Under the pieces are notes generated by a model. That model was not told the origin of the DNA and made no database searches. It saw only the letters and a list, made by a program, of their open reading frames with translations. A DNA stretch of 64,000 bases from Chitinophagales bacterium (lineage in GTDB: Bacteria; Bacteroidota; Bacteroidia; Chitinophagales; Chitinophagaceae), in contig JAFLBJ010000001.1 of assembly GCA_017303415.1 (NCBI GenBank), positions 2,728,001 through 2,792,000 of the forward strand, read 5' to 3'. Of this stretch, positions 1 through 7,227 are shown one piece after another (position 1 is the first letter of the stretch; every line of letters begins with the position of its first letter). A program made the translations under genes and the position numbers.

Positions 1-45
1 GCGGATTAAGGGGGATTTTGCGTTGGATTTTGCGGGGGGAGTATT

Positions 46-112
46 GTGAGACGTGAGGCGTGAGACGTGAGTGGTCTCACATCTCACGCCTCACGCCTCA
101 CGTCTCACGTCT
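46..112. repeat. Inverted heptamer array, GTGAGNC family
   Basis: The left arm (46-73) is four in-register 7-base units of the form GTGAGAC, GTGAGGC, GTGAGAC, GTGAGTG. The right arm (76-112) is five units CTCACAT, CTCACGC, CTCACGC, CTCACGT, CTCACGT plus two bases. The arms are nearly perfect complements with a 2-base gap, so the stretch can form a hairpin of about 28 bp. It lies just upstream of the DMT permease gene. An open frame runs through it into that gene, but this is a by-product of the repeat. Confidence 0.9.
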
Positions 113-138
113 ATCTAAACTCACAAACTCACACCCCA

Positions 139-1071
139 ATGCCCCCTCTAAAAGAAAATAAATCTCTCTACGGTGCGCTGCTGGCGATTCTTGCCACCAT
201 CATCTGGTCGGGGAATTTTGTGATCGCAAGAGGGGTAATCAAGGATATTCCTCCTGTAACACTTTCCTTTTATCGATGGTTAACGGCAACAGTCATCCTT
301 CTTCCTTTTGCCTACAAATATTTTTTTAAAGAATGGAGGTTGGTCTGGAAATATCCCATTCTGTTTTTTTTAGCCGCCGCTTTTGGCATCAGTCTATTCA
401 ACACCTTTGTCTATGTGGCCGGTCACCATACCAGTGCCGTAAATATGGCGCTGATCGGAACCACTTCTTCACCGGTGATGTCAGTTGTGCTGGCACGTAT
501 ATTTTTAAAAGAAAAGGTCACCACCCTGCGTGTCACCGGTATGCTTGTCTGTATTCTGGGTATCCTGCTCCTGTTGAGTAAAGGACATCTCGAAAATATC
601 CTGACCCTATCATTTACCGAAGGGGATTACTGGATGCTTGCCGCCGCCTTTTGTTTTGCGGTGTATAATATCTGCGCCCGTAAAAGACCTCCGGAAATGA
701 ACCCTGTCAATTTTCTGTTCACCGTTTTCGCCATTGGTACTTTGATCTTGCTACCAGCCTATATCATGGAATATAAAAGCCAGGGTGGAATCGTCGTTAA
801 CTGGGCCAATACCGGGGCCATCCTCTATCTCGGACTGGGAGCTTCGGTCATCTGTTTCCTCCTTTGGAATATCGCCATCCATCATCTGGGTGCCGGACGC
901 ACCTCGCTATTTGGTAATCTTATTCCTGTCTTTAGCACACTCGAAGCAGTTTGGCTGCTGGGGGAAAAGGTACAATGGCTTCATGTGATCAGTTTTGCCC
1001 TGGTGGTACTCGGATTGATCATCGCCAACACCTCCCGAAAGCATTTTCCCTCCCGATCAGCCAAACTTTAA
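139..1071 (+). CDS. DMT superfamily permease (EamA type)
   Basis: Predicted 310-aa inner-membrane protein with about ten hydrophobic helices arranged as two EamA repeats (roughly residues 10-145 and 160-300). Such proteins export or import small metabolites; the substrate cannot be read from sequence. The open frame extends upstream to position 67, but that part is encoded by the heptamer array. I therefore start at ATG 139 (MPPLKENKS), just before the first helix. A second, unrelated-looking EamA gene lies at 57420-58298. The gene is followed by a gap of about 130 bases and then the TonB-like gene. A general transporter call is solid; specificity is unknown. Confidence 0.85.
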   Translation: MPPLKENKSLYGALLAILATIIWSGNFVIARGVIKDIPPVTLSFYRWLTATVILLPFAYKYFFKEWRLVWKYPILFFLAAAFGISLFNTFVYVAGHHTSAVNMALIGTTSSPVMSVVLARIFLKEKVTTLRVTGMLVCILGILLLLSKGHLENILTLSFTEGDYWMLAAAFCFAVYNICARKRPPEMNPVNFLFTVFAIGTLILLPAYIMEYKSQGGIVVNWANTGAILYLGLGASVICFLLWNIAIHHLGAGRTSLFGNLIPVFSTLEAVWLLGEKVQWLHVISFALVVLGLIIANTSRKHFPSRSAKL

Positions 1072-1131
1072 CACTATTTAACGCTTTCCTTATGCAAGTC
1101 GCACCAGATTTGCATCGTTATAGTATGCAAA

Positions 1132-1165
1132 AGCTATTAGCTGTTAGCTATTAGCCAATAGCCGG
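1132..1165. repeat. AGCTATT heptamer array next to a promoter box
   Basis: Five in-register 7-base units: AGCTATT, AGCTGTT, AGCTATT, AGCCAAT, AGCCGG(-). There is no separate inverted arm, although the unit is partly self-complementary. The array ends 10 bases before the TACCTTTA box of the TonB-like gene, where the -33 promoter element would be expected. Confidence 0.85.
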
Positions 1166-1175
1166 AAAAAATAAA

Positions 1176-1183
1176 TACCTTTA
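1176..1183 (+). promoter_or_regulatory. -7 promoter box TACCTTTA
   Basis: Close match to the Bacteroidota -7 consensus TAnnTTTG. It ends one base before ATG 1185, so transcription would begin at or after that ATG. This argues for ATG 1206 as the real start of the TonB-like gene. Confidence 0.55.
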
Positions 1184-1205
1184 CATGAATCAAGAGACCC
1201 TCTAT

Positions 1206-2090
1206 ATGTCCGTTGAGTTTGAAAAGCAGAAAAACCTACGGGCTTCCCTGATCACGGGAGGCATCGCCGGGGCAATCATCCTGATCTTCTTCTGGATCAA
1301 AATGGAGATTCCGGTGATTTTTCCGCCACTCCCTGAAACAGCGGTAGAGGTTGAACTCAATCTCCCCCCCGATCTGGAAGGACTACCCGATGGCTCCGGT
1401 GTTGGTGGCGGTGGTGGAGGCAACCCGGTTCAGGCTGCCGGACCTGCCGGTGAATATGCCAACCAGCCTCTCGAACCCTCTCCCCCTACAGATGATGCAA
1501 AAGATATAGAAACAGATGAAACCGAAAATACACCGGCTATCCTGAAACCCGTAACGACTAAACCTACGGCAACAAAGACAAACACCAGTGTTAAGACCAT
1601 CGAGAAAAAAGATACAGAGAAGCCTGCTGTAGCACCTGCCCCTCCCAAGCCTAAAGTACTCATGGGTCAAACCCGCGGTGGTACTGCAACGGGTGGAGGT
1701 GGAACCTCTACTACCTATGAACCTGGTGGTGGAACAGGAACAGGCTCTGGCACCGGAAACGGAAGTGGTTCTGGTACGGGTACCGGAACGGGAACTGGCT
1801 CAGGCAAAGGTTCCGGTGTGGGTAGTGGCATTGGGCCCAAAGTAACCCGTGGTGACCGGATCATCGTAAAGACCTATTCATTCTCGGGTGACCTCCCTAA
1901 GGCCACCATCTATGCAGATATACGCGTATCCCCCGATGGGATTGGTACCTTCCTTCAATTTTCCAGAGGCTCTACCAGCACCAGTTCGGACTACCGGAAC
2001 GCGATCAATCAATACCTGCGCAATATCCGGTTTGATAAATCGGATCATGAATCAACCGTAACGGTTTTATTCAATTTCAAAGTTTCCTGA
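1206..2090 (+). CDS. TonB-like energy transducer, glycine-rich linker
   Basis: Predicted 294-aa protein. It has a short cytoplasmic N-terminus, one transmembrane helix (ASLITGGIAGAIILIFFWIK, about residues 13-32), a Pro/Thr/Lys-rich stretch, and a very Gly-rich linker of GTGSG-type repeats at about 155-215. The C-terminal domain of about 80 residues ends in a strand-forming VTVLFNFKVS. This layout (one helix, low-complexity periplasm-spanning linker, compact C-terminal domain) fits TonB-family transducers that pass ExbB/ExbD energy to outer-membrane receptors. No exbB or exbD is nearby. The C-terminal domain is divergent and I cannot confirm a classical TonB YP motif. Start chosen at ATG 1206 because the promoter box abuts ATG 1185. 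Confidence 0.65.
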   Translation: MSVEFEKQKNLRASLITGGIAGAIILIFFWIKMEIPVIFPPLPETAVEVELNLPPDLEGLPDGSGVGGGGGGNPVQAAGPAGEYANQPLEPSPPTDDAKDIETDETENTPAILKPVTTKPTATKTNTSVKTIEKKDTEKPAVAPAPPKPKVLMGQTRGGTATGGGGTSTTYEPGGGTGTGSGTGNGSGSGTGTGTGTGSGKGSGVGSGIGPKVTRGDRIIVKTYSFSGDLPKATIYADIRVSPDGIGTFLQFSRGSTSTSSDYRNAINQYLRNIRFDKSDHESTVTVLFNFKVS

Positions 2091-2105
2091 TCCATTCCCG
2101 CATCC

Positions 2106-2113
2106 TACTTTTG
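2106..2113 (+). promoter_or_regulatory. -7 promoter box TACTTTTG for folC
   Basis: Exact TAnnTTTG match. The folC ATG follows 7 bases later, so the predicted leader is only a few bases. Confidence 0.55.
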
Positions 2114-2120
2114 TGGTGGA

Positions 2121-3425
2121 ATGAATTATCAGGACACCATCGCCTATCTTTTCACCCGCTTGCCCATGTTCAGCCGGATAGGGCCTGCCGCGTTCAAAAA
2201 AGACCTTACAAATACCCTTGAATTATGCGCCTTTCTGGATGACCCGCAAAAGAAATTCAAGACTATACACATAGCTGGTACCAATGGCAAAGGATCGGTT
2301 AGTCATATGCTCGCCGCCATCCTTCAAACCGCGGGGTACAAAACAGGACTTTATACCTCTCCCCATCTGGAAGATTTTCGGGAACGGATACGCATCAATG
2401 GGGAAATGATCAGCGAACAGGAAGTGATCGATTTCACCCAAAAGATCAATCCCCGGATTGAATCCATCGAACCCAGCTTCTTTGAGATCACGGTCGCTAT
2501 GGCCTTTGATCATTTTGCCCGCCACCAGGTGGATATCGCTGTCATTGAAGTGGGTTTGGGTGGAAGACTGGATAGTACCAACGTGATCAACCCCGAAATA
2601 TCCGTCATTACCCAGATCGGGTACGATCACATGAACATGCTGGGGGATACGCTGGAACAGATAGCTACCGAAAAAGCCGGGATCATTAAGCCAGGCATCC
2701 CGGTTGTGATCGGTGAAAAACAATCAGAACTCCTGCCCCTTTTCCAAAAAATAGCAGAGGAACGAAGTGCCCCACTCTTTCTGGCCCCGGAATATTTCCA
2801 GGTGGCAGACTATGCATGGATAGGGCACGAACTAATGATTGAAATTGAAAATCCCCACGAAACAGACCACCTGAAATATCACCTGGACCTGACCGGGATC
2901 TATCAATTAAAAAATATTCTTCCCGTACTCGAAACCTGTCGTTTGCTACGGGAAAAAGGCTGGAATACAGATCATCTGCAAATTGCAAAGGCACTTCGTC
3001 AGGTCAAATCCCTTACCGGTTTACAAGGCCGATGGGATATCATCCACCAGCATCCCACCATCATTCTTGAAGTGGCGCATAACGAAGATGGCATACGCCA
3101 AATGTTGCAGCAGCTTGAAACCATAAATTACCAACACCTGCACATTGTTTTTGGAACAGTAAAAGACAAGGACCCTGAAAATATCATTCAACTACTACCC
3201 CTTCAGGCCCGGTATTATTTTTCTCAGGCCCATATTCCCCGCGCCCTCGATGCTAACGAATTAAAGAACATGGCCCAAAAAAGAGGATTAACCGGAAAAG
3301 CCTTTTCAGATGTAAACGAAGCCCTTAAAACCGCCCGCGAAAATGCCCATAAAGATGATCTGATTGTGGTTTGCGGGAGTATTTTTCTGGTGGCGGAAGT
3401 GAGGGGCGTGAGGCGTGAGGCGTGA
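2121..3425 (+). CDS. folC: Folylpolyglutamate synthase/dihydrofolate synthase
   Basis: 434-aa cytoplasmic Mur-ligase-family enzyme that adds glutamate to dihydropteroate or reduced folates using ATP. The folate-type P-loop is at about residues 51-59 (IAGTNGKGS). Also visible are SPHLEDFRERIRING, the EVGLGGRLDSTN block, and an ITQIGYDHMNMLG motif holding the metal/ATP-site His. The C-terminal Mur ligase domain carries EVAHNEDG and the VVCGSIFLVAEV strand. Length is normal for FolC. The last residues (VRGVRREA) and the TGA stop are encoded by the GTGAGGC heptamer array that begins at about 3399. The native C-terminus has therefore been replaced or extended by repeat DNA. Confidence 0.95.
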   Translation: MNYQDTIAYLFTRLPMFSRIGPAAFKKDLTNTLELCAFLDDPQKKFKTIHIAGTNGKGSVSHMLAAILQTAGYKTGLYTSPHLEDFRERIRINGEMISEQEVIDFTQKINPRIESIEPSFFEITVAMAFDHFARHQVDIAVIEVGLGGRLDSTNVINPEISVITQIGYDHMNMLGDTLEQIATEKAGIIKPGIPVVIGEKQSELLPLFQKIAEERSAPLFLAPEYFQVADYAWIGHELMIEIENPHETDHLKYHLDLTGIYQLKNILPVLETCRLLREKGWNTDHLQIAKALRQVKSLTGLQGRWDIIHQHPTIILEVAHNEDGIRQMLQQLETINYQHLHIVFGTVKDKDPENIIQLLPLQARYYFSQAHIPRALDANELKNMAQKRGLTGKAFSDVNEALKTARENAHKDDLIVVCGSIFLVAEVRGVRREA

Positions 3426-3655
3426 GGCGTGAGACGTGAATAGTGAATAGTGAATAGTGAATAGTGAATAGTGAATAGTGAATAGTGAATAGTGAATAGT
3501 GAAACTTAAACCCTATAATTTACAACCCCAAATATATTTCCACCATTCACTATTCACTATTCACTATTCACGCCTCACGTCTCACGAAACTCACGTCTCA
3601 CGTCTCACGCCTCACGAAACTCACGCCTCACATCTCACGCCTCACGCCTCACTCC
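3399..3655. repeat. Large composite heptamer array with inverted arms
   Basis: The left arm has GTGAGGC units from 3408 (three copies), GTGAGAC, then nine perfect GTGAATA units (3436-3498) and a final GTGAAAC. The unit sequence changes but the 7-base register does not. The right arm from about 3545 is TTCACTA (three), TTCACGC, then CTCACGT/CTCACGC units, twice interrupted by CTCACGAAA, ending at CTCACTC near 3655. The two arms mirror each other, including the GTGAATA-to-GTGAGNC switch. The array supplies the stops of folC (+) and the NUDIX gene (-), which converge here. Confidence 0.93.
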
Positions 3656-4194
3656 CCTCCCCGCATCTTCTCCAACGCATACCACAAAGTTGTTACATGC
3701 ATCGACTGAATGATCTCATTACGTTTGATCATGCCGATCACTTCATCAATGGAGTATAATTCAACCTGAATTTCCTCATTGGGATCCAGGTTCTGGGTGC
3801 CCGTCAATTTCCCTCCGGTTGCCAGGAACATATGCATGAGGTTATTATTGGTAGAGGGATTGGCGGAGGTACGCCCCAAATAAGTGTATTCGGAAAATGA
3901 GTACCCCGTTTCTTCCATCAATTCGCGGGCAATGGCCGATTCCAATGAGGGGTCTGTATCATCCACACATCCCCCCGGAAGTTCGATACAGGTTTCGCCC
4001 AGTGCATGCCGGTACTGCCTGACCATGACGATCTGATTGTCTTCGGTAACTGCAACTGCATTGACCCAGGCTGGAAACTCATACACATAATAGGGGGAAA
4101 CAATTTTCCCGGCAGGTGTTTGACAGGTTTCCTTTCTTACTTTAAACCATAGGTCATTGAAGAGATATTCGGAGGAAAGGGTGGTCCATTTCAT
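3649..4194 (-). CDS. NUDIX hydrolase, ADP-ribose pyrophosphatase-like
   Basis: 181-aa cytoplasmic enzyme. A NUDIX box is clear: GGCVDDTDPSLESAIARELMEETGYS region with the pattern GX5EX7REXXEE-like (Glu/Arg/Glu-Glu at RELMEETG), around residues 90-117. The N-terminal EYLFNDLWFKVRKETCQTP and the YRHALGETCIELPGG segment resemble ADP-ribose/NDP-sugar hydrolases. The substrate is inferred from that resemblance only. The start ATG at 4194 lies 5 bases after a TATCTTTG box. The stop TGA is formed by a GTGAGGC unit of the adjacent array, so the C-terminus (KMRGGE) ends at the repeat junction. Confidence 0.85.
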   Translation of the reverse strand: MKWTTLSSEYLFNDLWFKVRKETCQTPAGKIVSPYYVYEFPAWVNAVAVTEDNQIVMVRQYRHALGETCIELPGGCVDDTDPSLESAIARELMEETGYSFSEYTYLGRTSANPSTNNNLMHMFLATGGKLTGTQNLDPNEEIQVELYSIDEVIGMIKRNEIIQSMHVTTLWYALEKMRGGE

Positions 4195-4199
4195 AACAA

Positions 4200-4207
4200 C
4201 AAAGATA
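4200..4207 (-). promoter_or_regulatory. -7 promoter box TATCTTTG, NUDIX gene
   Basis: Exact TAnnTTTG match on the minus strand, separated from the ATG by 5 bases. A near-leaderless transcript is predicted. Confidence 0.55.
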
Positions 4208-4210
4208 GAC

Positions 4211-4299
4211 CAGGATTAAAGGATTTTTAGATTCAAGGGATAAAACATCAATCAAACCCAAAACCTAATCATCCAAAATCTATAAATACTTTAATCCTG
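4211..4299. repeat. Imperfect inverted repeat, AATCCT type
   Basis: An 11-bp perfect outer stem (CAGGATTAAAG 4211-4221 with CTTTAATCCTG 4289-4299) surrounds weaker matches such as GGATTTTTAGATT against AAATCTATAAAT. It fills the gap between the DinB gene end and the NUDIX promoter. It resembles the element at 38348-38490. Confidence 0.7.
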
Positions 4300-4306
4300 A
4301 TTGGTA

Positions 4307-4846
4307 CTATTTCCAGCCCATCCGCTCCCGCAAACTTGTTATATGTGCCACATGGTGTTTGCCATGCCAGGCGTACATACCCAACAAGAACCAGAGACGC
4401 ATGGTCTTTTTGCTTTCGGGGTGGTAGACGGTCCGGTTATTCCATTCGTCATCAGCGATGGACTTCAGTGTTTCATGCCAACGGATATGCAGGGCATGAA
4501 GCAGCGTGATGGAAATATTGACGGGAAGCTTTTTTACATCATACAATTCAGCCCAGGCCTTTTCATCATAAGGTCGGATAGCCGGATTATTTTCTTCGGT
4601 TAACCCGATCCGAAACCGGCAATAGGCGTTCATATGGCTATCGGCCACATGGTGTACAACCTGGTTGAGGGTCCAACCACCCTCCCGATAGGGGGTGTGA
4701 AGTTGTTCTTCGTTCAGGTTCAGGATCGAGTTTTCGAGCAGCAGCGGAAGAAATTTGATATCCGCCAGCCATTCGATTTTTTGCTCGATGGAAAATGGTT
4801 GGGGTTCGTATTTCCCAATGGGATAACGCAGATCAATAGTGTCCAT
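4307..4846 (-). CDS. DinB/YfiT family, putative bacillithiol S-transferase
   Basis: 179-aa four-helix DinB-fold protein. Histidines that would bind a metal are visible: the VVHHVADSH segment (His65-66) and the C-terminal HGKHHVAHI segment (His161-His168). The N-terminal part (MDTIDLRYPIGKYEPQPF, EGGWTLNQVVHH) closely resembles Bacillus YfiT/BstA proteins, which conjugate bacillithiol to electrophiles or act as metal-dependent hydrolases. The genome carries bshC and ytxJ, so a bacillithiol role is consistent but inferred. It is the last gene of a minus-strand operon behind FKBP, with a 5-base gap. Confidence 0.8.
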   Translation of the reverse strand: MDTIDLRYPIGKYEPQPFSIEQKIEWLADIKFLPLLLENSILNLNEEQLHTPYREGGWTLNQVVHHVADSHMNAYCRFRIGLTEENNPAIRPYDEKAWAELYDVKKLPVNISITLLHALHIRWHETLKSIADDEWNNRTVYHPESKKTMRLWFLLGMYAWHGKHHVAHITSLRERMGWK

Positions 4847-4851
4847 GTAAA

Positions 4852-5289
4852 TTAATTAAGGATTTCGATCAGTTGTACATCAAAGATGAGGGTAGCCCCA
4901 CCGGGAATATCCCGTCCGGCTCCCCGGTCGCCATAAGCAAGATCCGAAGGGATCCACAGACGCCAGGTACTCCCTTCTTTCATTTGAGGTATGGCGATCT
5001 GCCATCCCTTGATCAGGTTGCGCAAAGGGGCAGAGAAGGGCTGTCCTCTTTCAAAGGAACTATCAAATACTTTTCCATTTAATAAGGCACCCCGGTAATG
5101 GGCCTTTACTGTACTGGAGATGGCTGGCTGACGCCCCTGCCCTTCTTCCAGTACTTCATACTGTATGCCACCTTCCAGTTCTTTTACTTCAGGTCGCTTT
5201 TTGTTTTCTTCCAGAAAGGCCACTCCGGCTGCTTTCTCTTCGTCGAGTTTGCCCGACATAAATTGTTTCAGTTTGTCCTGTATGCTCAT
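4852..5289 (-). CDS. FKBP-type peptidyl-prolyl isomerase
   Basis: 145-aa protein with a short helical N-terminus (about 1-45) and one FKBP domain (about 50-144). Typical features are VKAHYRGALLNGKVFDSS, the GWQIAIPQMKEGSTWRLWIP segment, LAYGDRGAG, and IPGGATLIFDVQLIEI. It catalyses cis-trans isomerisation of X-Pro bonds during folding. No signal peptide is visible, so it is probably cytoplasmic, unlike the many periplasmic FKBPs of this phylum. It is the third gene in the fbp operon. Confidence 0.92.
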   Translation of the reverse strand: MSIQDKLKQFMSGKLDEEKAAGVAFLEENKKRPEVKELEGGIQYEVLEEGQGRQPAISSTVKAHYRGALLNGKVFDSSFERGQPFSAPLRNLIKGWQIAIPQMKEGSTWRLWIPSDLAYGDRGAGRDIPGGATLIFDVQLIEILN

Positions 5290-5300
5290 GTTAAGTATTG

Positions 5301-6059
5301 TCAGTTTTCACGGAGTGAATGACCCGTAAGATGTATAAATACATCTTCCAGGTTTGCTTTTTTAACCTCCTTGGGGCGTTCAAACCCGGATGCTACCAGT
5401 TCATCAATCAGTTTATCCGGCGATTCCATGGCAACGATCCGTCCAGAATCAATGATCGCTACCCTGTCACAGAGATATTCAGCCTCATCCATGTAATGAG
5501 TGGTAATGATCACCGTGGTTCCGCGCTCGCGTATCTTCCTGACCAATTCCCATAAATTGCGACGGGCCTGAGGGTCCAAACCGGTTGTTGGCTCATCCAG
5601 AAATATGATCCGTGGATCATTGATCAGCGTCGTGGCCACAGAGAATCGTTGCTTTTGTCCACCACTTAATTCTTTGTATTTGGCTTTTGCTTTCTCCAGC
5701 AGATTGACCATTTCCAGCAATCCGGTCGGGTCTACCTGTTTGTTGTACAACCCATTAAAAAGTTGGATCAATTCGGTGAGGTTGAGGTTTGGGTAATAGC
5801 CACTTGTTTGAAGCTGAACCCCGATAATTTTCTTGATCTCTTCCGGGGAACGATCCAGGTCAAATCCATCAACGGTCACCTCTCCGCTGGTTTTCTCACG
5901 AAGGGTTTCTATGATCTCCAAGGTGGTCGATTTTCCGGCCCCATTGGGTCCCAATAAACCAAAAATTTCCCCCTCACGCACCTCAAAACTGATGCCTTTG
6001 ACAGCCTGAAAATTTCCATAATTCTTTACCAGGTCCTTTACCGAAATGATCGTCTTCAT
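5301..6059 (-). CDS. ABC transporter ATP-binding protein (ABC-2 type)
   Basis: 252-aa ATPase with Walker A GPNGAGKST (about residues 38-46), Q-loop VQLQTSGYYPNL, signature LSGGQKQRFSVA, Walker B IIFLDEPTTGLDP and a switch His in TTHYMDEAE. It is most like drug/lipid exporter (DRA/CcmA-type) ATPases. No permease gene is adjacent, which is unusual, so its membrane partner must be elsewhere. It follows fbp by a single base and precedes FKBP by 11 bases, so the four genes are very likely co-transcribed. Confidence 0.93.
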   Translation of the reverse strand: MKTIISVKDLVKNYGNFQAVKGISFEVREGEIFGLLGPNGAGKSTTLEIIETLREKTSGEVTVDGFDLDRSPEEIKKIIGVQLQTSGYYPNLNLTELIQLFNGLYNKQVDPTGLLEMVNLLEKAKAKYKELSGGQKQRFSVATTLINDPRIIFLDEPTTGLDPQARRNLWELVRKIRERGTTVIITTHYMDEAEYLCDRVAIIDSGRIVAMESPDKLIDELVASGFERPKEVKKANLEDVFIHLTGHSLREN

Positions 6060-6060
6060 G

Positions 6061-7071
6061 TTATGGTGTTAAACAGGTTTCCAATTCTTCCATCATGGTC
6101 CGACTGCCCACAAAAAACGGTGAGCGCTGGTGGAGCCGTTGAGGTACCACCTCCAGTATCCTTTGTTTGCCATCCGTGGCCTTGCCTCCGGCAACTTCCA
6201 CGATAAAAGCAAAGGGATTGCACTCATATAAAAGTCTCAATTTACCCTCCGGTTTATCCGAGGTCCCCGGGTACATAAATATACCACCTTTGATCAGGTT
6301 CCGGTGCACATCCGATACCATACTTCCAATATATCGCTGGGTGTAAGGCCCCCCGGTCGCCTTGGTCTTGGCCTGACAGACCTGAATATAGTCCTGTACC
6401 CCTTTTTCATACCGGAAAAAATGGCCATGATTCACCGAGTAGATCAATCCCGCTTCAGGACATTTTATATCCGGATGGCTTAAACAAAATTCCCCGATGG
6501 AAGGATCCAGCGTAAACCCGTTCACCCCACGACGGGTGGCATACACCAACATGGTCGATGAACCGTAAACAATATACCCGGCAGCCACCTGTTTGATACC
6601 CGGTTGCAGGAAATCCTCTCGCGTCACCGGAGTCCCCAACGGACTTATCCGCTTGTAAACACTAAAAATTGTTCCGATGGATACATTCACATCGATGTTC
6701 CCACTGCCATCCAACGGGTCAAAAAGACATACATACTTTGAATCCTTACTCACCTCATCTTCAAAAGCTACAAAATCATCGATCTCCTCACTGGCAATAC
6801 CCGCGCAACTGATACCATGATGCAAAACCCCGGTAAACTGGTTATTCGCAAATACATCCAATTTCTTTACATCCTCCCCTTGCACGTTCACTGAACCATG
6901 GTCACCCAGAATATCCACCAACCCGGCTTTATTTACCTCTACATTTACCCGCTTTGCGGCCAGCCCAATATCGCGCAACAAACTGCTCAACTCACCGGTG
7001 GCCTGGGGAAAATTGCGCAACTGCTGGATCGTGAATTCATCCAGGGTCAGCACCTTTCTGTTAACTTGCAT
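6061..7071 (-). CDS. fbp: Fructose-1,6-bisphosphatase, class I
   Basis: 336-aa cytoplasmic gluconeogenic enzyme hydrolysing fructose 1,6-bisphosphate. The metal site is seen as EDE at about residue 104-106 and the [17 protein letters not shown] block at 118-134. Also visible are [22 protein letters not shown] (substrate-phosphate site) and [18 protein letters not shown] with the active-site Glu. Length is normal. It leads the fbp-ABC-FKBP-DinB operon. A TACATTTG box lies 33 bases upstream of the ATG, with an AGCTnnn heptamer array directly abutting the box. Confidence 0.96.
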   Translation of the reverse strand: MQVNRKVLTLDEFTIQQLRNFPQATGELSSLLRDIGLAAKRVNVEVNKAGLVDILGDHGSVNVQGEDVKKLDVFANNQFTGVLHHGISCAGIASEEIDDFVAFEDEVSKDSKYVCLFDPLDGSGNIDVNVSIGTIFSVYKRISPLGTPVTREDFLQPGIKQVAAGYIVYGSSTMLVYATRRGVNGFTLDPSIGEFCLSHPDIKCPEAGLIYSVNHGHFFRYEKGVQDYIQVCQAKTKATGGPYTQRYIGSMVSDVHRNLIKGGIFMYPGTSDKPEGKLRLLYECNPFAFIVEVAGGKATDGKQRILEVVPQRLHQRSPFFVGSRTMMEELETCLTP

Positions 7072-7103
7072 GCGTTGGGATTTTGAGTTTTCGTTAGATG
7101 GAG

Positions 7104-7111
7104 CAAATGTA
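7104..7111 (-). promoter_or_regulatory. -7 promoter box TACATTTG for fbp
   Basis: Exact TAnnTTTG on the minus strand. The predicted transcription start is at about 7099, giving a leader of about 28 bases. The heptamer array 7112-7139 begins at the next base. Confidence 0.55.
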
Positions 7112-7139
7112 AGCTACAAGCGAATAGCGAGCAGCTTTT
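7112..7139. repeat. AGCTnnn heptamer array abutting the fbp box
   Basis: Four in-register units AGCTACA, AGCGAAT, AGCGAGC, AGCTTTT. They match the arrays at 1132, 40882 and 52015 in period and in the AGC core, though more diverged. The array covers the place where the -33 element of the fbp promoter should be. Confidence 0.65.
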
Positions 7140-7193
7140 CACCGCCAGCTTTTTTCCGAAAACAATTAGTCCTGAATAATCAATTATCCTAAA

Positions 7194-7201
7194 TACCTTT
7201 G
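7194..7201 (+). promoter_or_regulatory. -7 promoter box TACCTTTG for lysC
   Basis: Exact TAnnTTTG match. The aspartate kinase ATG is 26 bases downstream. No convincing TTTG was seen at the -33 distance. Confidence 0.55.
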
Positions 7202-7227
7202 CCCCGCAATTAAAATGTACATTATAC

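Noticed and set aside
67-138. N-terminal extension of the DMT permease
   Set aside because: The residues are translations of the GTGAGNC heptamer array and lack any transmembrane or signal character.
3399-3655. CRISPR array
   Set aside because: Units are 7 bases and contiguous, with no spacers of 25-40 bases and no cas genes anywhere in the window.
3499-3759. 86-codon open frame over the array at 3399-3655
   Set aside because: Mostly HETHASHLTPH-type translation of CTCACGC units, then antisense of the NUDIX gene.
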